In this document: in pieces, positions 62,001 to 63,939 of the stretch
Layout of the letters: each line of letters begins with the position of its first letter
Position numbering within the stretch: the first letter of the stretch is position 1
Source: Branchinecta lynchi
Lineage: Eukaryota; Arthropoda; Branchiopoda; Anostraca; Branchinectidae
Reading direction: 5' to 3'
DNA: 64,000 bases
Assembly (NCBI GenBank): GCA_023053575.1
Contig: JAKZAP010000015.1
Location: 12,706,142 to 12,770,141 of the forward strand
The notes under the pieces: generated by a model
Databases searched by the model: none
Seen by the model: the letters and a program-made list of their open reading frames with translations, nothing else
Told to the model about the DNA's origin: nothing
Position numbers and translations under genes: made by a program

Positions 62001-62721
62001 CCCCCATCCAAAAAGGGGACCCTTCAGAGGATCAAATGGTAAGAGTAAGGTTTGAAGATGAATACAGAGCGCATCTTCATTCGTACCCCGGAAGTCAATT
62101 CTGGGAGAACGTAAGATGCGTACGTCCATGAATAAACTGCCAGATCAGTGCGCATCTCAGAGATAGCCTATCCTCATCTATTTCAAGTTTCCCGGCAGAT
62201 TTAAACAATACTACCCAGCTATTTTTTTTTGCAATACCTGTGTTGCTTCTTTTTGCTTCTCTGTCAGAATGAAAGTGAACCAATGTGATTGACTAACGTG
62301 TTCACCTGCTACGATCACTGGTTTGTTTTTCTGGCTTCAGCCTGAAGAGAACCCTTGCCAAGAACGGCTGAATTCTCACTAGAATACAATCAGGTGGCTT
62401 AAGACAATACAGAATATTTCAATCAAGTCTTCGGCTCAAACTTGTCAGGTCTTCAAGCTTTTTCTAGGCGTGTCATTTGACTTCAGACCTGTTGGTTAAC
62501 ATAACCAATGACTTATAAATACGTGTGTACAAGTTTGAATGAGATCTTGACACGAATGTCAAATAACTCCAGAAATGGTTGTCTTCTCTGGTCTTGTTTG
62601 TGAACTTTCACATCTTCTAGGATGAAAAAGTTGACCTCAACCGGATCCATCACATCAAGTATCTCGACCAAGTAATTAACGAGTCTCTCCGGGTTTTCCC
62701 ACCATCACCAAGTTTCAGAAG
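13692..62721 (+). CDS. Cytochrome P450, clan 3 (CYP3-like) monooxygenase; six exons in window, 3' end missing
   Basis: P450s of this kind are heme monooxygenases anchored in the ER membrane. They take electrons from NADPH-P450 reductase and oxidise lipophilic compounds such as toxins, steroids and fatty acids; the substrate here is unknown. Six exons join in frame into about 372 residues. An N-terminal membrane anchor spans 2-20, the proline hinge LGIPGPKP lies at 33-40, and the C-helix WKQVR (WxxxR) is at 127-131. The I-helix reads GGYEST at 304-309, and the K-helix ExxR (ESLR) is at 360-363. Exon phases are 1, 0, 1, 0, 0 and 2, and every junction has GT...AG. The PERF region and heme-binding Cys loop must lie right of 64000. 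Spacing and length follow the CYP3 pattern. The usual I-helix threonine is serine (residue 308). Coordinates span the introns; exons are listed separately. Confidence 0.93.
14125..14235. mobile_element. Family C fragment in P450 intron 1
   Basis: It shares GTAGTAGCATGGAAGTAGCA-like and AATGCAACTTTTTCG phrases with the other C copies. Only part of the element is present. Confidence 0.4.
14506..14879 (-). pseudogene. LINE 3' end with intact zinc-knuckle C-terminus and (TTA)n tail
   Basis: Read on the minus strand, about 84 codons are open and end at 14624-14626. They include [20 protein letters not shown], a CxxC...H...C knuckle of the kind found at the C-terminus of many LINE ORF2 proteins. 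The 3' untranslated part ends in a TTA repeat at 14506-14527. Everything upstream is missing. Low decay suggests a fairly recent 5'-truncated insertion. Confidence 0.8.
14880..15539. other. P450 intron 1 sequence, no recognisable feature
   Basis: A CCTTTCCGTGNGGG phrase occurs twice (about 15300 and 15331). Otherwise no gene or element boundary is seen. Confidence 0.35.
15540..15735 (+). pseudogene. LINE ORF2 C-terminal zinc-knuckle fragment
   Basis: The frame carries [18 protein letters not shown] followed by [11 protein letters not shown], the same CxxC...H...C knuckle and flank as the fragments at 14.8, 53.9 and 63.6 kb. It joins directly to the left end of the next family A element at about 15705, so its 3' end has been replaced or interrupted there. 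Confidence 0.7.
15705..17894 (+). mobile_element. Family A element, 2.2-kb copy with terminal hairpin
   Basis: The left end reads ACGAGCTCATATGGC, as in copies at 21127 and 50536. The interior is a series of C-rich modules of about 300 bp built from CACCAAGTTTCATCCCGATC, TCCGGTTCCCCC and GTCATCGGATCCGG. Near the right end come CTGCCAAGTTTCATCG, a GAC(C/T/G) microsatellite at 17826-17849, and a hairpin at 17864-17894 (TATGGCACTTG, a 9-base loop, CAATTGCCATA). No coding capacity is visible; long frames here come from C or G runs. Confidence 0.75.
16304..16324. repeat. C homopolymer inside family A
   Basis: A run of about 20 C residues lies within a C-rich module. Frames crossing it encode only poly-Pro or poly-Gly and are not genes. 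Confidence 0.85.
17895..19435. other. P450 intron 1 sequence, mostly unannotated
   Basis: A GATATCGATATC-type cluster lies near 18475-18500. A possible family C remnant lies near 19200-19430 (AGTAGCAACG, TGTGCAACTTCG). A frame at 18025-18414 overlaps another at 18162-18434, and neither shows a recognisable domain. Confidence 0.35.
19436..20184. mobile_element. Family P inverted-repeat element with CTGGCCAG palindromes
   Basis: The left end TAAGTTCTCATTGTCCAGAT is matched at the right by the complement of TAAGCTCTCACTGCCCAGAT. The self-complementary 8-mer CTGGCCAG occurs at least six times, clustered near the two ends and absent from the AT-rich centre. It is non-coding. Such subterminal repeats usually bind the transposase in related DNA elements (inference). 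Confidence 0.6.
20285..20415. mobile_element. Family C fragment
   Basis: AGTAGAATGCAGCAACACGA, CATGTAACAGCATC and a GGGAAAATTTTCCATCGGG end match the C family. It is truncated. Confidence 0.45.
20416..20931. other. P450 intron 1 sequence, no recognisable feature
   Basis: Nothing beyond a short G run at 20643-20651 is seen. Short frames on both strands overlap and lack domains. Confidence 0.35.
21127..21927 (+). mobile_element. Family A element, 0.8-kb copy nested in the hAT element
   Basis: The left end is AGCTACGAGCTCATATGGCA. The interior has two rounds of the module containing GTCAATGATGTATCTAGTG. The right end has a GACA/GACG microsatellite (21845-21880) and a perfect hairpin at 21897-21927: TATGGCACTTG, loop GCCGAAGGG, CAAGTGCCATA. 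It is the cleanest copy of the hairpin. Being inside the hAT element, it inserted later. Confidence 0.8.
21990..22280 (+). pseudogene. hAT transposase remnant
   Basis: One frame contains [20 protein letters not shown]. The LDESTD core, followed by a VFVHY-type strand, is characteristic of ZBED/ZMYM-like hAT transposases. The preceding residues (IEDIVSDIV) continue in another frame, so at least one frameshift is present. Both ends of the catalytic domain are lost. Confidence 0.75.
22531..24308. other. P450 intron 1 sequence with degraded repeats
   Basis: At 22640-22830 is a CCCTGTTCTGAGGCAGGGTCC repeat block, also seen near 25480-25580 and 41400-41500. At about 23291-23330 is the empty-site paralogue of element H. 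Near 23950-24050 the phrase TGATCGTCG recurs in both orientations. No gene is seen. Confidence 0.4.
24309..24433 (+). CDS. P450 exon 2: C-helix WxxxR
   Basis: After acceptor TTTTCCAG the exon completes a Gly codon and reads [18 protein letters not shown], then [22 protein letters not shown]127 and R131 are the WxxxR pair that contacts a heme propionate. It ends GAG at the donor GTAATT (24434), phase 0. Confidence 0.92.
24478..24861. mobile_element. Family B inverted-repeat element (copy 1)
   Basis: A degraded left end with GGATGCGCGGTTTCAACG and a right end CTATGAAACTTCTGACAGCG match the B terminal repeat, whose intact form is CACTGTCAGAAGTTTCATAA. It sits about 45 bp downstream of exon 2. 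Confidence 0.55.
24862..26033. repeat. Intron 2 stretch with a duplicated 75-bp block
   Basis: AGCAGTGTGCAGAGA through GAAGACATCTGCATAG occurs at about 24869-24944 and again at 25266-25341. Both copies fall in open frames and read SSVQRxKLRSxVIN...EDICI. The phrase ACGACCnnnCGTTTATT-like, with inverted variants, surrounds the second copy. No known domain is recognised. It is likely part of a transposon but unassigned. Confidence 0.4.
26034..26875 (+). mobile_element. Family F element, solo copy
   Basis: It starts TTTTTGGTATCCCAAAACGT and ends TTTTGAGATCCCATCGACAC. In between are an AAACTTGGTTTGAGGATTC phrase, a short GTCTGTCTG remnant of the microsatellite, and decayed 137-bp-type units (GTTGATTAAATGTTCGATTT). 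It supports the view that one arm of the 3-5.98 kb structure is the mobile unit. Confidence 0.7.
26876..27136. other. Intron 2 sequence, no recognisable feature
   Basis: No gene or element boundary was recognised. Confidence 0.3.
27137..27421 (+). pseudogene. LINE 3' end with (GATT)n tail
   Basis: A 61-codon frame ends [16 protein letters not shown]...[15 protein letters not shown] and resembles the last residues of LINE ORF2 proteins. About 85 bp of 3' untranslated sequence with AATAAA follows, then TTGATTGATTGATTG at 27408-27421. The LINE assignment rests mainly on the tail plus the weak protein match. Confidence 0.55.
27422..27944. other. Intron 2 sequence, no recognisable feature
   Basis: A minus-strand frame at 27488-27802 has no recognisable domain. 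Confidence 0.3.
27945..28640 (+). mobile_element. Family K repeat (copy 1)
   Basis: It contains three rounds of a module with AATCTGGGYCCA, TGCCCMTGAAC, a G-rich run and CAAGTTTSAACTTGATAC. It ends in GAGCTCAGCAAAATATGG and CAGCGCTCGCAGTAGCGG. Matching modules occur at 36310-36540 and 36860-37115. Confidence 0.55.
28641..29302. other. Intron 2, 3' part
   Basis: No element ends are recognised. The P450 exon 3 frame is open back to about 29183, but the pyrimidine-rich acceptor TTTTTAATTTTCAAG just before 29303 gives the best fit to the family. Confidence 0.4.
29303..29543 (+). CDS. P450 exon 3
   Basis: It continues in phase 0 from exon 2: [20 protein letters not shown]...[11 protein letters not shown], corresponding to the region after the C-helix through helices E-G of CYP3 proteins. 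It ends [17 protein letters not shown] plus one base, before donor GTAAGT at 29544 (phase 1). A long minus-strand frame across this exon (29291-29767) is its shadow. Confidence 0.9.
29690..30335. mobile_element. Family I palindrome-rich element, two partial copies
   Basis: TGTAACTGGATATCTG through GTTTTTGCAGAGCACCG occurs at 29691-29770 and 30161-30240. The phrase AGTTGCGTTTTTGCTGATAC and its complement lie at 29945 and 30315. Short palindromes such as ACCATGGT and ATACCATGGTAT occur at least five times. It is probably one element that duplicated or inserted into itself. Non-coding. Confidence 0.5.
30546..30895 (+). mobile_element. Family D element (copy 2, uninterrupted)
   Basis: It starts TTAAAGGACCTGTCTTACC, contains CCAATTTCGTACGGTACATT and TTAAAACAGCCAAAACCGTG, and ends TTTTAAAGTATT. 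This copy gives the uninterrupted sequence against which the insertion in the reversed copy at 37.4-38.0 kb is recognised. Confidence 0.65.
31151..31455 (+). mobile_element. Family E MITE (copy 1), 305 bp
   Basis: The ends are GAGCGTGTTCCACCC and GGGTGGAACACACTC. The interior contains AATAGTAACTATTAGTTACT, CTACGCTGACCGTTCCA and TGACGTCA at 31411-31418. TAA flanks both sides, compatible with a TWA target duplication. Minus-strand and plus-strand frames here are shadows of the repeat. Confidence 0.75.
31511..31815 (-). mobile_element. Family E MITE (copy 2), inverted partner of copy 1
   Basis: It is the same length (305 bp) as copy 1 and is its reverse complement, with only 55 bp between the two. 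TGACGTCA lies at 31548-31555. Ends are GAGCGTGTTCCGTCC and GGGTGGAACACGCTC. Together the copies could fold into a hairpin with roughly 300-bp arms in the intron RNA. Confidence 0.75.
31926..32611 (+). pseudogene. LINE 3' end with (ACTGA)n tail, interrupted by a second LINE
   Basis: A frame of 34 codons ending at 32030 reads [19 protein letters not shown] followed by [13 protein letters not shown], the typical last residues of jockey/CR1-type ORF2. The 3' untranslated region continues to AATAAACTGAACTGAACTGA near 32590-32609. It is split by the insertion at 32089-32403. Confidence 0.75.
32089..32403 (-). mobile_element. 5'-truncated LINE nested in another LINE's 3' region
   Basis: On the minus strand it has a short frame ([18 protein letters not shown]...), a 3' untranslated part and a TTAC-repeat tail. 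Identical 10-mers CTCATTATTA at 32079-32088 and 32404-32413 flank it as a target duplication. Confidence 0.65.
32646..32944 (+). repeat. 299-bp recent duplicate, copy a
   Basis: It matches 37703-38001 over exactly 299 bp with two substitutions that I can see. It includes the first 49 bases of the C-family tandem array. No gene is recognised inside. Confidence 0.85.
32896..33589. repeat. Family C tandem array, three units of about 184 bp, then a full right end
   Basis: GAAAGTTTYAGCACCCGATG starts units at 32896, 33081 and 33264. Each has AGTACTNTGAAGTAG, TGCATGCAGT and GCAAGACTGGATGCTACT. The last unit continues to the element's far end, AAATTTTTCATCGGG, at 33575-33589. It then abuts a family B copy. 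Confidence 0.75.
33590..33900. mobile_element. Family B inverted-repeat element (copy 2)
   Basis: The left end CACTGTCAGAAGTTTCATAG and the right end ATGAAACTTCTGATAGTG are inverted repeats. The interior includes CAGATAACACTTATGATCTTC. It sits directly against the end of the family C array, as another B copy nearly does at 49.87 kb. Confidence 0.7.
33901..34011. other. Short flank, part of an inverted pair with 34660-34700
   Basis: ATTCCTGTTCAGCGCTTCCA at about 33961 is matched in reverse near 34675. The intervening foldback and family C elements therefore probably inserted between two older arms. Confidence 0.4.
34012..34334. mobile_element. Foldback element with arms of about 145 bp
   Basis: Inner arms CATCTGTGTCCCAGTTAATG...CCACTACCCTATGGATTCGA and their complement surround a loop of about 35 bp. 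Outer arms carry GGATCAGACATGG and its complement. No coding capacity is visible. The minus-strand frame at 34093-34362 is a shadow. Confidence 0.7.
34341..34645. mobile_element. Family C element (complete copy) with TA flanks
   Basis: The left end CCCAATGAAAAATTAAT and the right end AATTTTTTATCGGG are bounded by TA on each side. This fits a Tc1/mariner-like TA target. The core has the TAGTACTATGAAGTAGTACG and TACTACTATATGCTAC phrases. Confidence 0.65.
34790..35806. mobile_element. Family N inverted-arm element, right end with (ATCT)n tail
   Basis: TACCATCCAGGGAGATACCC at about 34823, with TTCGCTTCAAAACGGCC, is matched in reverse at about 35625-35665 (AAGTGAACAAGGGATATCTC, GGATGGTA). Between them is a GC-rich stretch with long overlapping frames on both strands but no known domain. 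To the right, AATAAAAATATCTATCTATC at 35776-35795 looks like a retroelement tail, so two elements may be joined here. Confidence 0.45.
35807..36309. repeat. Degraded repeat with GTTGACAACTTCAG modules
   Basis: GGGTTGACAACTTCAGnG followed by CACTTTTGTCGG occurs at about 35924 and again at about 36187. A reversed relative lies near 36100. CACGTTGCCGAGGCAACG is a local palindrome. No gene is seen. Confidence 0.45.
36310..37115 (+). mobile_element. Family K repeat (copies 2 and 3), split
   Basis: K modules at 36310-36540 and 36860-37115 flank about 320 bp of other sequence, which includes a GA microsatellite (36568-36582). The second part ends GAGCTCCACAATCTATGC and CAGCGCTCGCAAGAGTGG, as in the copy at 27.9-28.6 kb. 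Confidence 0.5.
37180..37365 (-). pseudogene. Reverse-transcriptase N-terminal fragment (LINE)
   Basis: The minus-strand frame reads [20 protein letters not shown], then [14 protein letters not shown] and [14 protein letters not shown]. The [13 protein letters not shown] phrase corresponds to the Q.GFR.GR.C block at the start of LINE reverse-transcriptase domains, and LLVYL to the strand before the first catalytic Asp, which is lost here. Confidence 0.65.
37372..38038 (-). mobile_element. Family D element (copy 3), interrupted by the 299-bp duplicate
   Basis: It is reversed relative to the copy at 30546. The right end GGTAAGACAGGTAGTTTAAG corresponds to the D start. The duplicate at 37703-38001 splits it: ATGGAAGTAGGT lies before and TGCGGGTATTAGTATTAT lies after, which together match the unbroken copy. 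Confidence 0.65.
37703..38001 (+). repeat. 299-bp recent duplicate, copy b
   Basis: It matches 32646-32944 with two substitutions (near 37765 and 37815). It ends inside the first C-family unit. Because the flanking D sequence is interrupted here, this is the inserted copy and the 32.6 kb copy is probably the source. Confidence 0.85.
38039..38522. other. Intron 3 sequence with a family A fragment
   Basis: GAACAAGCACATATCCTTGA at 38246 and CCGGATTGGATCCGGGCACT to about 38345 are a reversed piece of family A, followed by the palindrome GGAATTCCGGAATTCC. No gene is seen. Confidence 0.45.
38523..40030 (-). pseudogene. 5'-truncated CR1/jockey-type LINE, reverse transcriptase C-terminal half with one stop
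   Basis: On the minus strand the frame from about 40030 to 38963 is open except for one TGA at 39833-39835. In order it has the phrase [20 protein letters not shown] (polymerase B block), then after the stop [13 protein letters not shown] with the YADD catalytic box. These are followed by [29 protein letters not shown] and [10 protein letters not shown]. The ORF ends at 38963. About 420 bp of 3' untranslated sequence follows, ending in a GAATTT-repeat tail (38523-38547). The endonuclease and the first catalytic Asp block are missing. It is otherwise little decayed. Confidence 0.9.
40229..40812 (-). mobile_element. Family A element, reversed copy with hairpin
   Basis: The hairpin lies at 40229-40259 (TATGACACTTG, loop, CTAAGTGCCATA), next to GTCGGTTGGTCCGGT in place of the microsatellite. 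The complement of CTGCCAAGTTTCATCTTC then follows. The far end at about 40784-40800 is GCAAGTGCCATATGAG, the complement of the common left end CTCATATGGCACTTG. Confidence 0.75.
40813..41078. other. Intron 3 sequence, no recognisable feature
   Basis: No gene or element ends were recognised. Confidence 0.3.
41079..41285. mobile_element. Family E MITE (copy 3), short and diverged
   Basis: The ends are GAGCGTGTTCCGC and GGGTGGAACACG. AATAGCAACTATTAGTTACT and GTTACGTGATTGGCG identify the family. About 100 bp of the interior are missing, and TGACGTCA has become TGACATCA. Confidence 0.65.
41286..41965. other. Intron 3 sequence with a CCCTGTTCTG repeat block
   Basis: The block near 41400-41500 (ACCCCTGTTCTGTTG, TTCTTCTTCTGCC) is related to 22640-22830 and 25480-25580. 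GGGGTTGGNTCGGACA occurs twice (about 41533 and 41891). No gene is seen. Confidence 0.35.
41969..42388 (+). mobile_element. Family G inverted-repeat MITE (copy 1)
   Basis: The ends GGGTATTCTCGCCATTCCCC and complement AGGTATATTCTCGCCGCTCC are long terminal repeats rich in GGACTCC. The core contains GATTACCATCACCATCATC and TTAGAACAAAGTCCATTTTG. An inverted copy lies at 43840-44238. Confidence 0.7.
42389..42617. other. Spacer between elements G and J
   Basis: AT-rich, with A tracts at about 42522 and 42571. No feature is seen. Confidence 0.3.
43384..43590 (-). mobile_element. Family A fragment, reversed, inside J
   Basis: ATGGCACTTGCAGCCTTCGA...CAAGCGCCAT is a decayed hairpin. GTCGGTTCGCTTATCC and a TGGGTGCAGGGAGGGAG run follow, in reversed family A order. 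A second reversed scrap lies near 43137-43205. Confidence 0.5.
43840..44238 (-). mobile_element. Family G inverted-repeat MITE (copy 2), inside J
   Basis: It begins AGGCGTATTCTTGCTGTTCC and ends GAAACGACGAGAATACGCCT. The core GATGATGGTGATGGTAATCG is the complement of copy 1, so this copy is inverted relative to 41969-42388. Confidence 0.7.
44239..44990. repeat. C-rich repeat related in style to family A
   Basis: CCAAGTTTCATGCCAATCCC at about 44556, several GGATCC/GAATCCG-like and CCCCC stretches, and a 17-base C run at about 44799 place this with the C-rich modular repeats. I could not trace defined ends. Confidence 0.4.
44991..45440. repeat. Satellite-like array, dimer of about 192 bp, 2.5 copies
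   Basis: TCGTCGGCACATCGGG recurs at 45004, 45116, 45200, 45308 and 45389. The spacing alternates 112, 84, 108, 81, so two half-unit types alternate in a dimer. The linking phrase is GGTTCTTTTTATACNNAAGAAAT. A single diverged unit lies at about 59812-59885. Confidence 0.75.
46013..46500. repeat. Secondary palindrome within the right J arm
   Basis: CAACTATTTGATTGAAAATG at 46025 and its complement at about 46455-46490 bound a block symmetric around 46255. Each arm has GGGCTAGGGTTCCGGTAG and GACTAGGAAACCGGAAGTG. The left J arm lacks it, so it was either inserted into the right arm or deleted from the left. Confidence 0.65.
46909..48382. other. Intron 3 sequence, no recognisable feature
   Basis: Only a GGAACTTGTTTC...TTAGAAAGTGACC phrase near 48050 is notable; it recurs near 53532-53570. 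No coding or RNA gene is seen. Confidence 0.35.
48383..48665 (+). mobile_element. Family E MITE (copy 4)
   Basis: ATCCACCCTTCTAACAGAAG, CGTTAACCGTTCCAGCCTTC, CATCTCTGTAACGTAGTTGG and TGACGTCA (48620-48627) follow the family order. The outer ends are diverged (GGGTGAAACATGCTC). Confidence 0.7.
48700..49160. mobile_element. Family M repeat (copy 2), lacking the 213-bp MITE
   Basis: It has the same landmarks as 11370-12030 and reads through TTTAAGTGAATAAGT without the insertion. A minus-strand frame at 48829-49083 is shared with the 11.7 kb copy as a repeat shadow. Confidence 0.65.
49161..49599. other. Intron 3 sequence, no recognisable feature
   Basis: No gene or element ends were recognised. 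Confidence 0.3.
49600..49870. mobile_element. Family C element (copy next to family B)
   Basis: CAATTTGTAGCCTGTGTAGT at the left, CATCCAGTCTTGCTAATAGT in the core and AAAATTTTCATCGGCG at the right identify it. It directly precedes a B copy, as at 33.59 kb. Confidence 0.6.
49871..50200. mobile_element. Family B inverted-repeat element (copy 3)
   Basis: The left end is CACTGTCAGAGGTTTCATAA and the right end ATAAAACATCTGTCAGTG. GGATGCACGGTTTCAACC and GCGCATCCTTGTGTTATC are the subterminal repeats. Confidence 0.65.
50201..50535. other. Intron 3 sequence, no recognisable feature
   Basis: No gene or element ends were recognised. Confidence 0.3.
50536..52942 (+). mobile_element. Family A element, 2.4-kb copy, hairpin end truncated
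   Basis: It is nearly collinear with 15705-17894: the same left end, GGTACAAGAAAGTA, the same order of C-rich modules, CTGCCAAGTTTCACCGTCC, then CCGACAGACCGACTGACGGG. The terminal hairpin is reduced to TATATGGCATATATG. It is the longest copy in the window and gives the module order. No coding frame survives comparison. Confidence 0.75.
52943..53696. other. Intron 3 sequence, no recognisable feature
   Basis: A frame at 53502-53696 partly matches DNA near 48.05 kb, suggesting an unassigned dispersed repeat. Confidence 0.35.
53697..54075 (-). pseudogene. LINE 3' end with zinc knuckle and (ATTC)n tail
   Basis: The minus-strand frame reads [20 protein letters not shown], then [16 protein letters not shown], a CxxC...H...C knuckle, with one stop after it. 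It continues [16 protein letters not shown]. The tail GAATGAATGAATGAATGAAT at 53697-53720 is the complement of an ATTC repeat. It is 5'-truncated. Confidence 0.8.
54203..54360 (+). mobile_element. Family O element (copy 3)
   Basis: It starts AAGGCCGTATCCAGGGGG and has a C run at about 54238-54250 followed by an A run. It contains TTTTTATAGGTTTTAACCTC and ends AAGTTCCTGG. It is decayed at the right end. Confidence 0.55.
54580..55557 (+). mobile_element. Family F element, solo copy
   Basis: It begins TTTTTGGGATCCCAAAACGG and ends TTCTTGGGATCCCATCAAAA. It contains GTCCGTCTGTCTGA in the microsatellite position, AAACTTGGTGTGAGGATTTG, and four decayed tandem units with CCCGGAATCCGGC. It is the best-preserved single arm outside 3-5.98 kb. 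Confidence 0.75.
55558..56222. other. Intron 3 sequence, no recognisable feature
   Basis: No gene or element ends were recognised. Confidence 0.3.
56223..56494. repeat. Tandem duplication, two units of 136 bp
   Basis: TGATTCAYTTTACNTGTGCG through GGACCGTTTAATATATNTAA and AACAAATAAATTAAAAT is present twice, with few differences. Confidence 0.8.
56819..56935 (-). mobile_element. Possible retroelement 3' end with (GATT)n-type tail
   Basis: The complement reads into AATAATAAATCAATCAATCA, a short tandem tail like those of the LINE ends in this window. The coding part is not recognised, so the family is unknown. Confidence 0.4.
56936..57284. other. Intron 3 sequence, no recognisable feature
   Basis: No gene or element ends were recognised. 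Confidence 0.3.
57285..57600 (-). mobile_element. Family M repeat (copy 3, reversed), lacking the 213-bp MITE
   Basis: AAAAAGGGCTGGGATAGG, CACTTATTCACTTAAATTGG and TTGATTTTCAAATA are the complement of the M landmarks. The second intact target site (CACTTAAA) for the element at 11772 is here. Confidence 0.65.
57632..57780. repeat. Cluster of short palindromes (GTAAACAATTG and GACTTAA types)
   Basis: GTAAACAATTG, AACAGTTGTTTACGAT and AACAATTGTTTACGAT lie within about 80 bp, followed by four GACTTAAnT repeats to 57775. The GTAAACA core resembles forkhead-factor sites, but a small degraded MITE is equally possible. Confidence 0.45.
57896..58048 (+). pseudogene. LINE ORF2 C-terminal fragment
   Basis: A 50-codon frame reads [20 protein letters not shown], then [20 protein letters not shown] and LKKC, closely resembling the fragment at 31926-32030. 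It lies about 400 bp upstream of P450 exon 4. Confidence 0.75.
58445..58569 (+). CDS. P450 exon 4
   Basis: After acceptor CTCCTTTTTCAG the exon completes a Gly codon and reads [20 protein letters not shown], then [31 protein letters not shown] matches the helix before the I-helix in CYP3 proteins (DFLQLMIDS in CYP3A4). It ends AGG at donor GTACGT (58570), phase 0. The intron before it is about 28.9 kb. Confidence 0.9.
58570..60051. repeat. P450 intron 4 with three diverged repeat units and one satellite unit
   Basis: Units with a TCAAGACGACG-type core at 58837, 59108 and 59297 share an order of phrases (CGT(T/C)AA..., core, AGAACAAGGACC-type). The last lies in a 171-codon frame without an ATG (59222-59737). 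A single copy of the 45-kb satellite (GTACTTTTTCTTACGTAAGA) lies at about 59812-59885. A TTGTAGAAAAACTACAA palindrome lies near 58940. No domain is recognised. Confidence 0.45.
60052..60401. mobile_element. Family B foldback copy abutting exon 5
   Basis: Arms of about 130 bp (CAGTGTCAGAAGTTTCATAA, ACACTTTCAAGAATAACACC, TATATCTCCAACAACACC) are mirrored at the right end. A second B left end (CACTGTCAGAAGTTACATAA) lies inside at 60190. The right end is only 36 bp before exon 5, so the branch point probably lies in or next to the element. Confidence 0.75.
60438..60602 (+). CDS. P450 exon 5: I-helix
   Basis: After acceptor TTTTTCTTTTCAG the exon reads [20 protein letters not shown], then [20 protein letters not shown] and [21 protein letters not shown] is the oxygen-activation motif (AGYETT in CYP3A4). 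Here Ala becomes Gly and the key Thr becomes Ser. [12 protein letters not shown] is the conserved J-helix. It is 55 codons, phase 0 at both ends, with donor GTAAGT at 60603. Confidence 0.93.
60885..61226. mobile_element. Family B inverted-repeat element (copy with TA flanks)
   Basis: CACTGTCATAAGTTTCATAA at the left and GGACTTCTGACAGTG at the right, bounded by TA on each side, suggest a Tc1/mariner-like TA target. Subterminal GGATGGGCGGTTTCAAAAGA and GAAACCGCGCATCC are inverted partners. Confidence 0.65.
61227..61716. other. P450 intron 5 sequence, no recognisable feature
   Basis: No gene or element ends were recognised. Confidence 0.3.
61717..61956. repeat. Near-perfect 121-bp tandem duplication
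   Basis: AATTTGCATTTRTC...CTTATGGTACTAGTACCATT through CTCCTCGTTTAAACAGT is present twice (cores at 61731 and 61852), with about two differences. It is a recent event. Confidence 0.85.
62621..62721 (+). CDS. P450 exon 6: K-helix ExxR
   Basis: After acceptor CACATCTTCTAG the exon reads [20 protein letters not shown], then [18 protein letters not shown] is the ExxR pair, followed by the usual RxxPP-like turn (RVFPPSP). It ends at donor GTAAGC (62722), phase 2. No further P450 exon is seen before 64000, so the heme-binding part lies beyond. Confidence 0.93.
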
Positions 62722-62931
62722 GTAAGCCAACACACAACTGAAAAGGAATAATTTTTTAAACAAACAATTTTTTAAAAGCACAATCACCGGCTTAGAATTG
62801 ACTCTCGAGTGTCCTACAAACATGATTAAAGGACACTTTGTGCTATTGATAGTATTTCATGCTATTTTCTTAACACCATCCATTCTGCTCCACCCAGTCC
62901 CGAGATTCTTCACTTCACAAGTGATTCCTTT

Positions 62932-63190
62932 ACAAGCTGTATTTTCAGTGGAAATCTGATTGTGACAAGGTATGACCTAGATCATAGGCTGGTTGTCTAA
63001 GAGAGCAAGATGTTCTGTCATTTTTTCAATACTCAATAACTAGCTTTTGGAAACCAAGGAAGAGTAGGATGTTGTTTCAGTTGACAAGCTGTATGCTCAG
63101 TGGATATCTGGCTGTGACAAGGGTTATGACCTAGGGCATAGGCTGGTTGTCTAAGAGAGCAAGATTTTCTCTCATTTTTCAACATCTCCT
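62932..63190. repeat. Tandem duplication, period about 152 bp
   Basis: ACAAGCTGTATNNTCAGTGG through CATAGGCTGGTTGTCTAAGA is present at 62932 and 63084, with modest divergence. Confidence 0.75.
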
Positions 63191-63429
63191 TTATTCTTAT
63201 CTTATTTTTCACGCAATCTTTTGAGTATATTTGTGTTTCTTGTACAGAAAGTATTATTTTTATTTTATATTTTTTAGAGGTCAACTTCTACTTTCAGTAT
63301 TTGAGAAGTGCTCGATGAATTCAGTTTTTGAAGAAAAATGCTCGATAAACATCATGATGCGGCTTCGTATCAGCTTCTCTGGAAGATGATACGAGGCGTA
63401 ACAACCTCACAAAAGTAATTGTCATAATA

Positions 63430-63866
63430 TTTGGGACACATTGGATGTGGGACATAGGAAGATATGCACTGCATACTTGTTCGATTCGAGAAAGGCTATA
63501 GTACAAAAACTTTTCTCGAGATGGTATGTATTAAATATCCAATTTTGTCCAATGTGCGGTGAGGGAGATGAGGATCGAATTCATTTTATGTGTGGATGTG
63601 ATGAAATCGAGGATCTGACGGAGGAAATTTTTAAGGGAGGGATTCATGAAAGGAAGTGGTTGTTAAATATTATACGGAGTAGGGATTTTCTTAGTTTAAG
63701 AAACCTGGCGAGGTTCATCACAGTGGCAAGTCTTCACAGGGAAAAGTGTTTGAGTGGGGCTTAGTGTAGTGTGACCGTTTATTTTTGTATTTACATGTTG
63801 TTATTTATGTGTGTTTGTTATAGCCTTTGGGCTTTGAACCAAACAAATATCATATCATATCATATC
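63430..63866 (+). pseudogene. LINE 3' end with zinc knuckle and (ATATC)n tail
   Basis: The open frame to 63764 reads RKAIVQKLFSRWYVLNIQFC, then PMCGEGDEDRIHFMCGC, with a CxxC...H...C knuckle. LLNIIRSRDFLSLRNLARFI and HREKCL follow. After the stop come about 80 bp of untranslated sequence and ATATCATATCATATCATATC at about 63848-63868. The frame is intact but heavily 5'-truncated. Confidence 0.8.
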
Positions 63867-63939
63867 ATGCCTAAGGTCAGTTTACCTACCTCCAGAGAGG
63901 TCGATATGAAGCCATATCTACCTATATCTTTCTGTGTGA

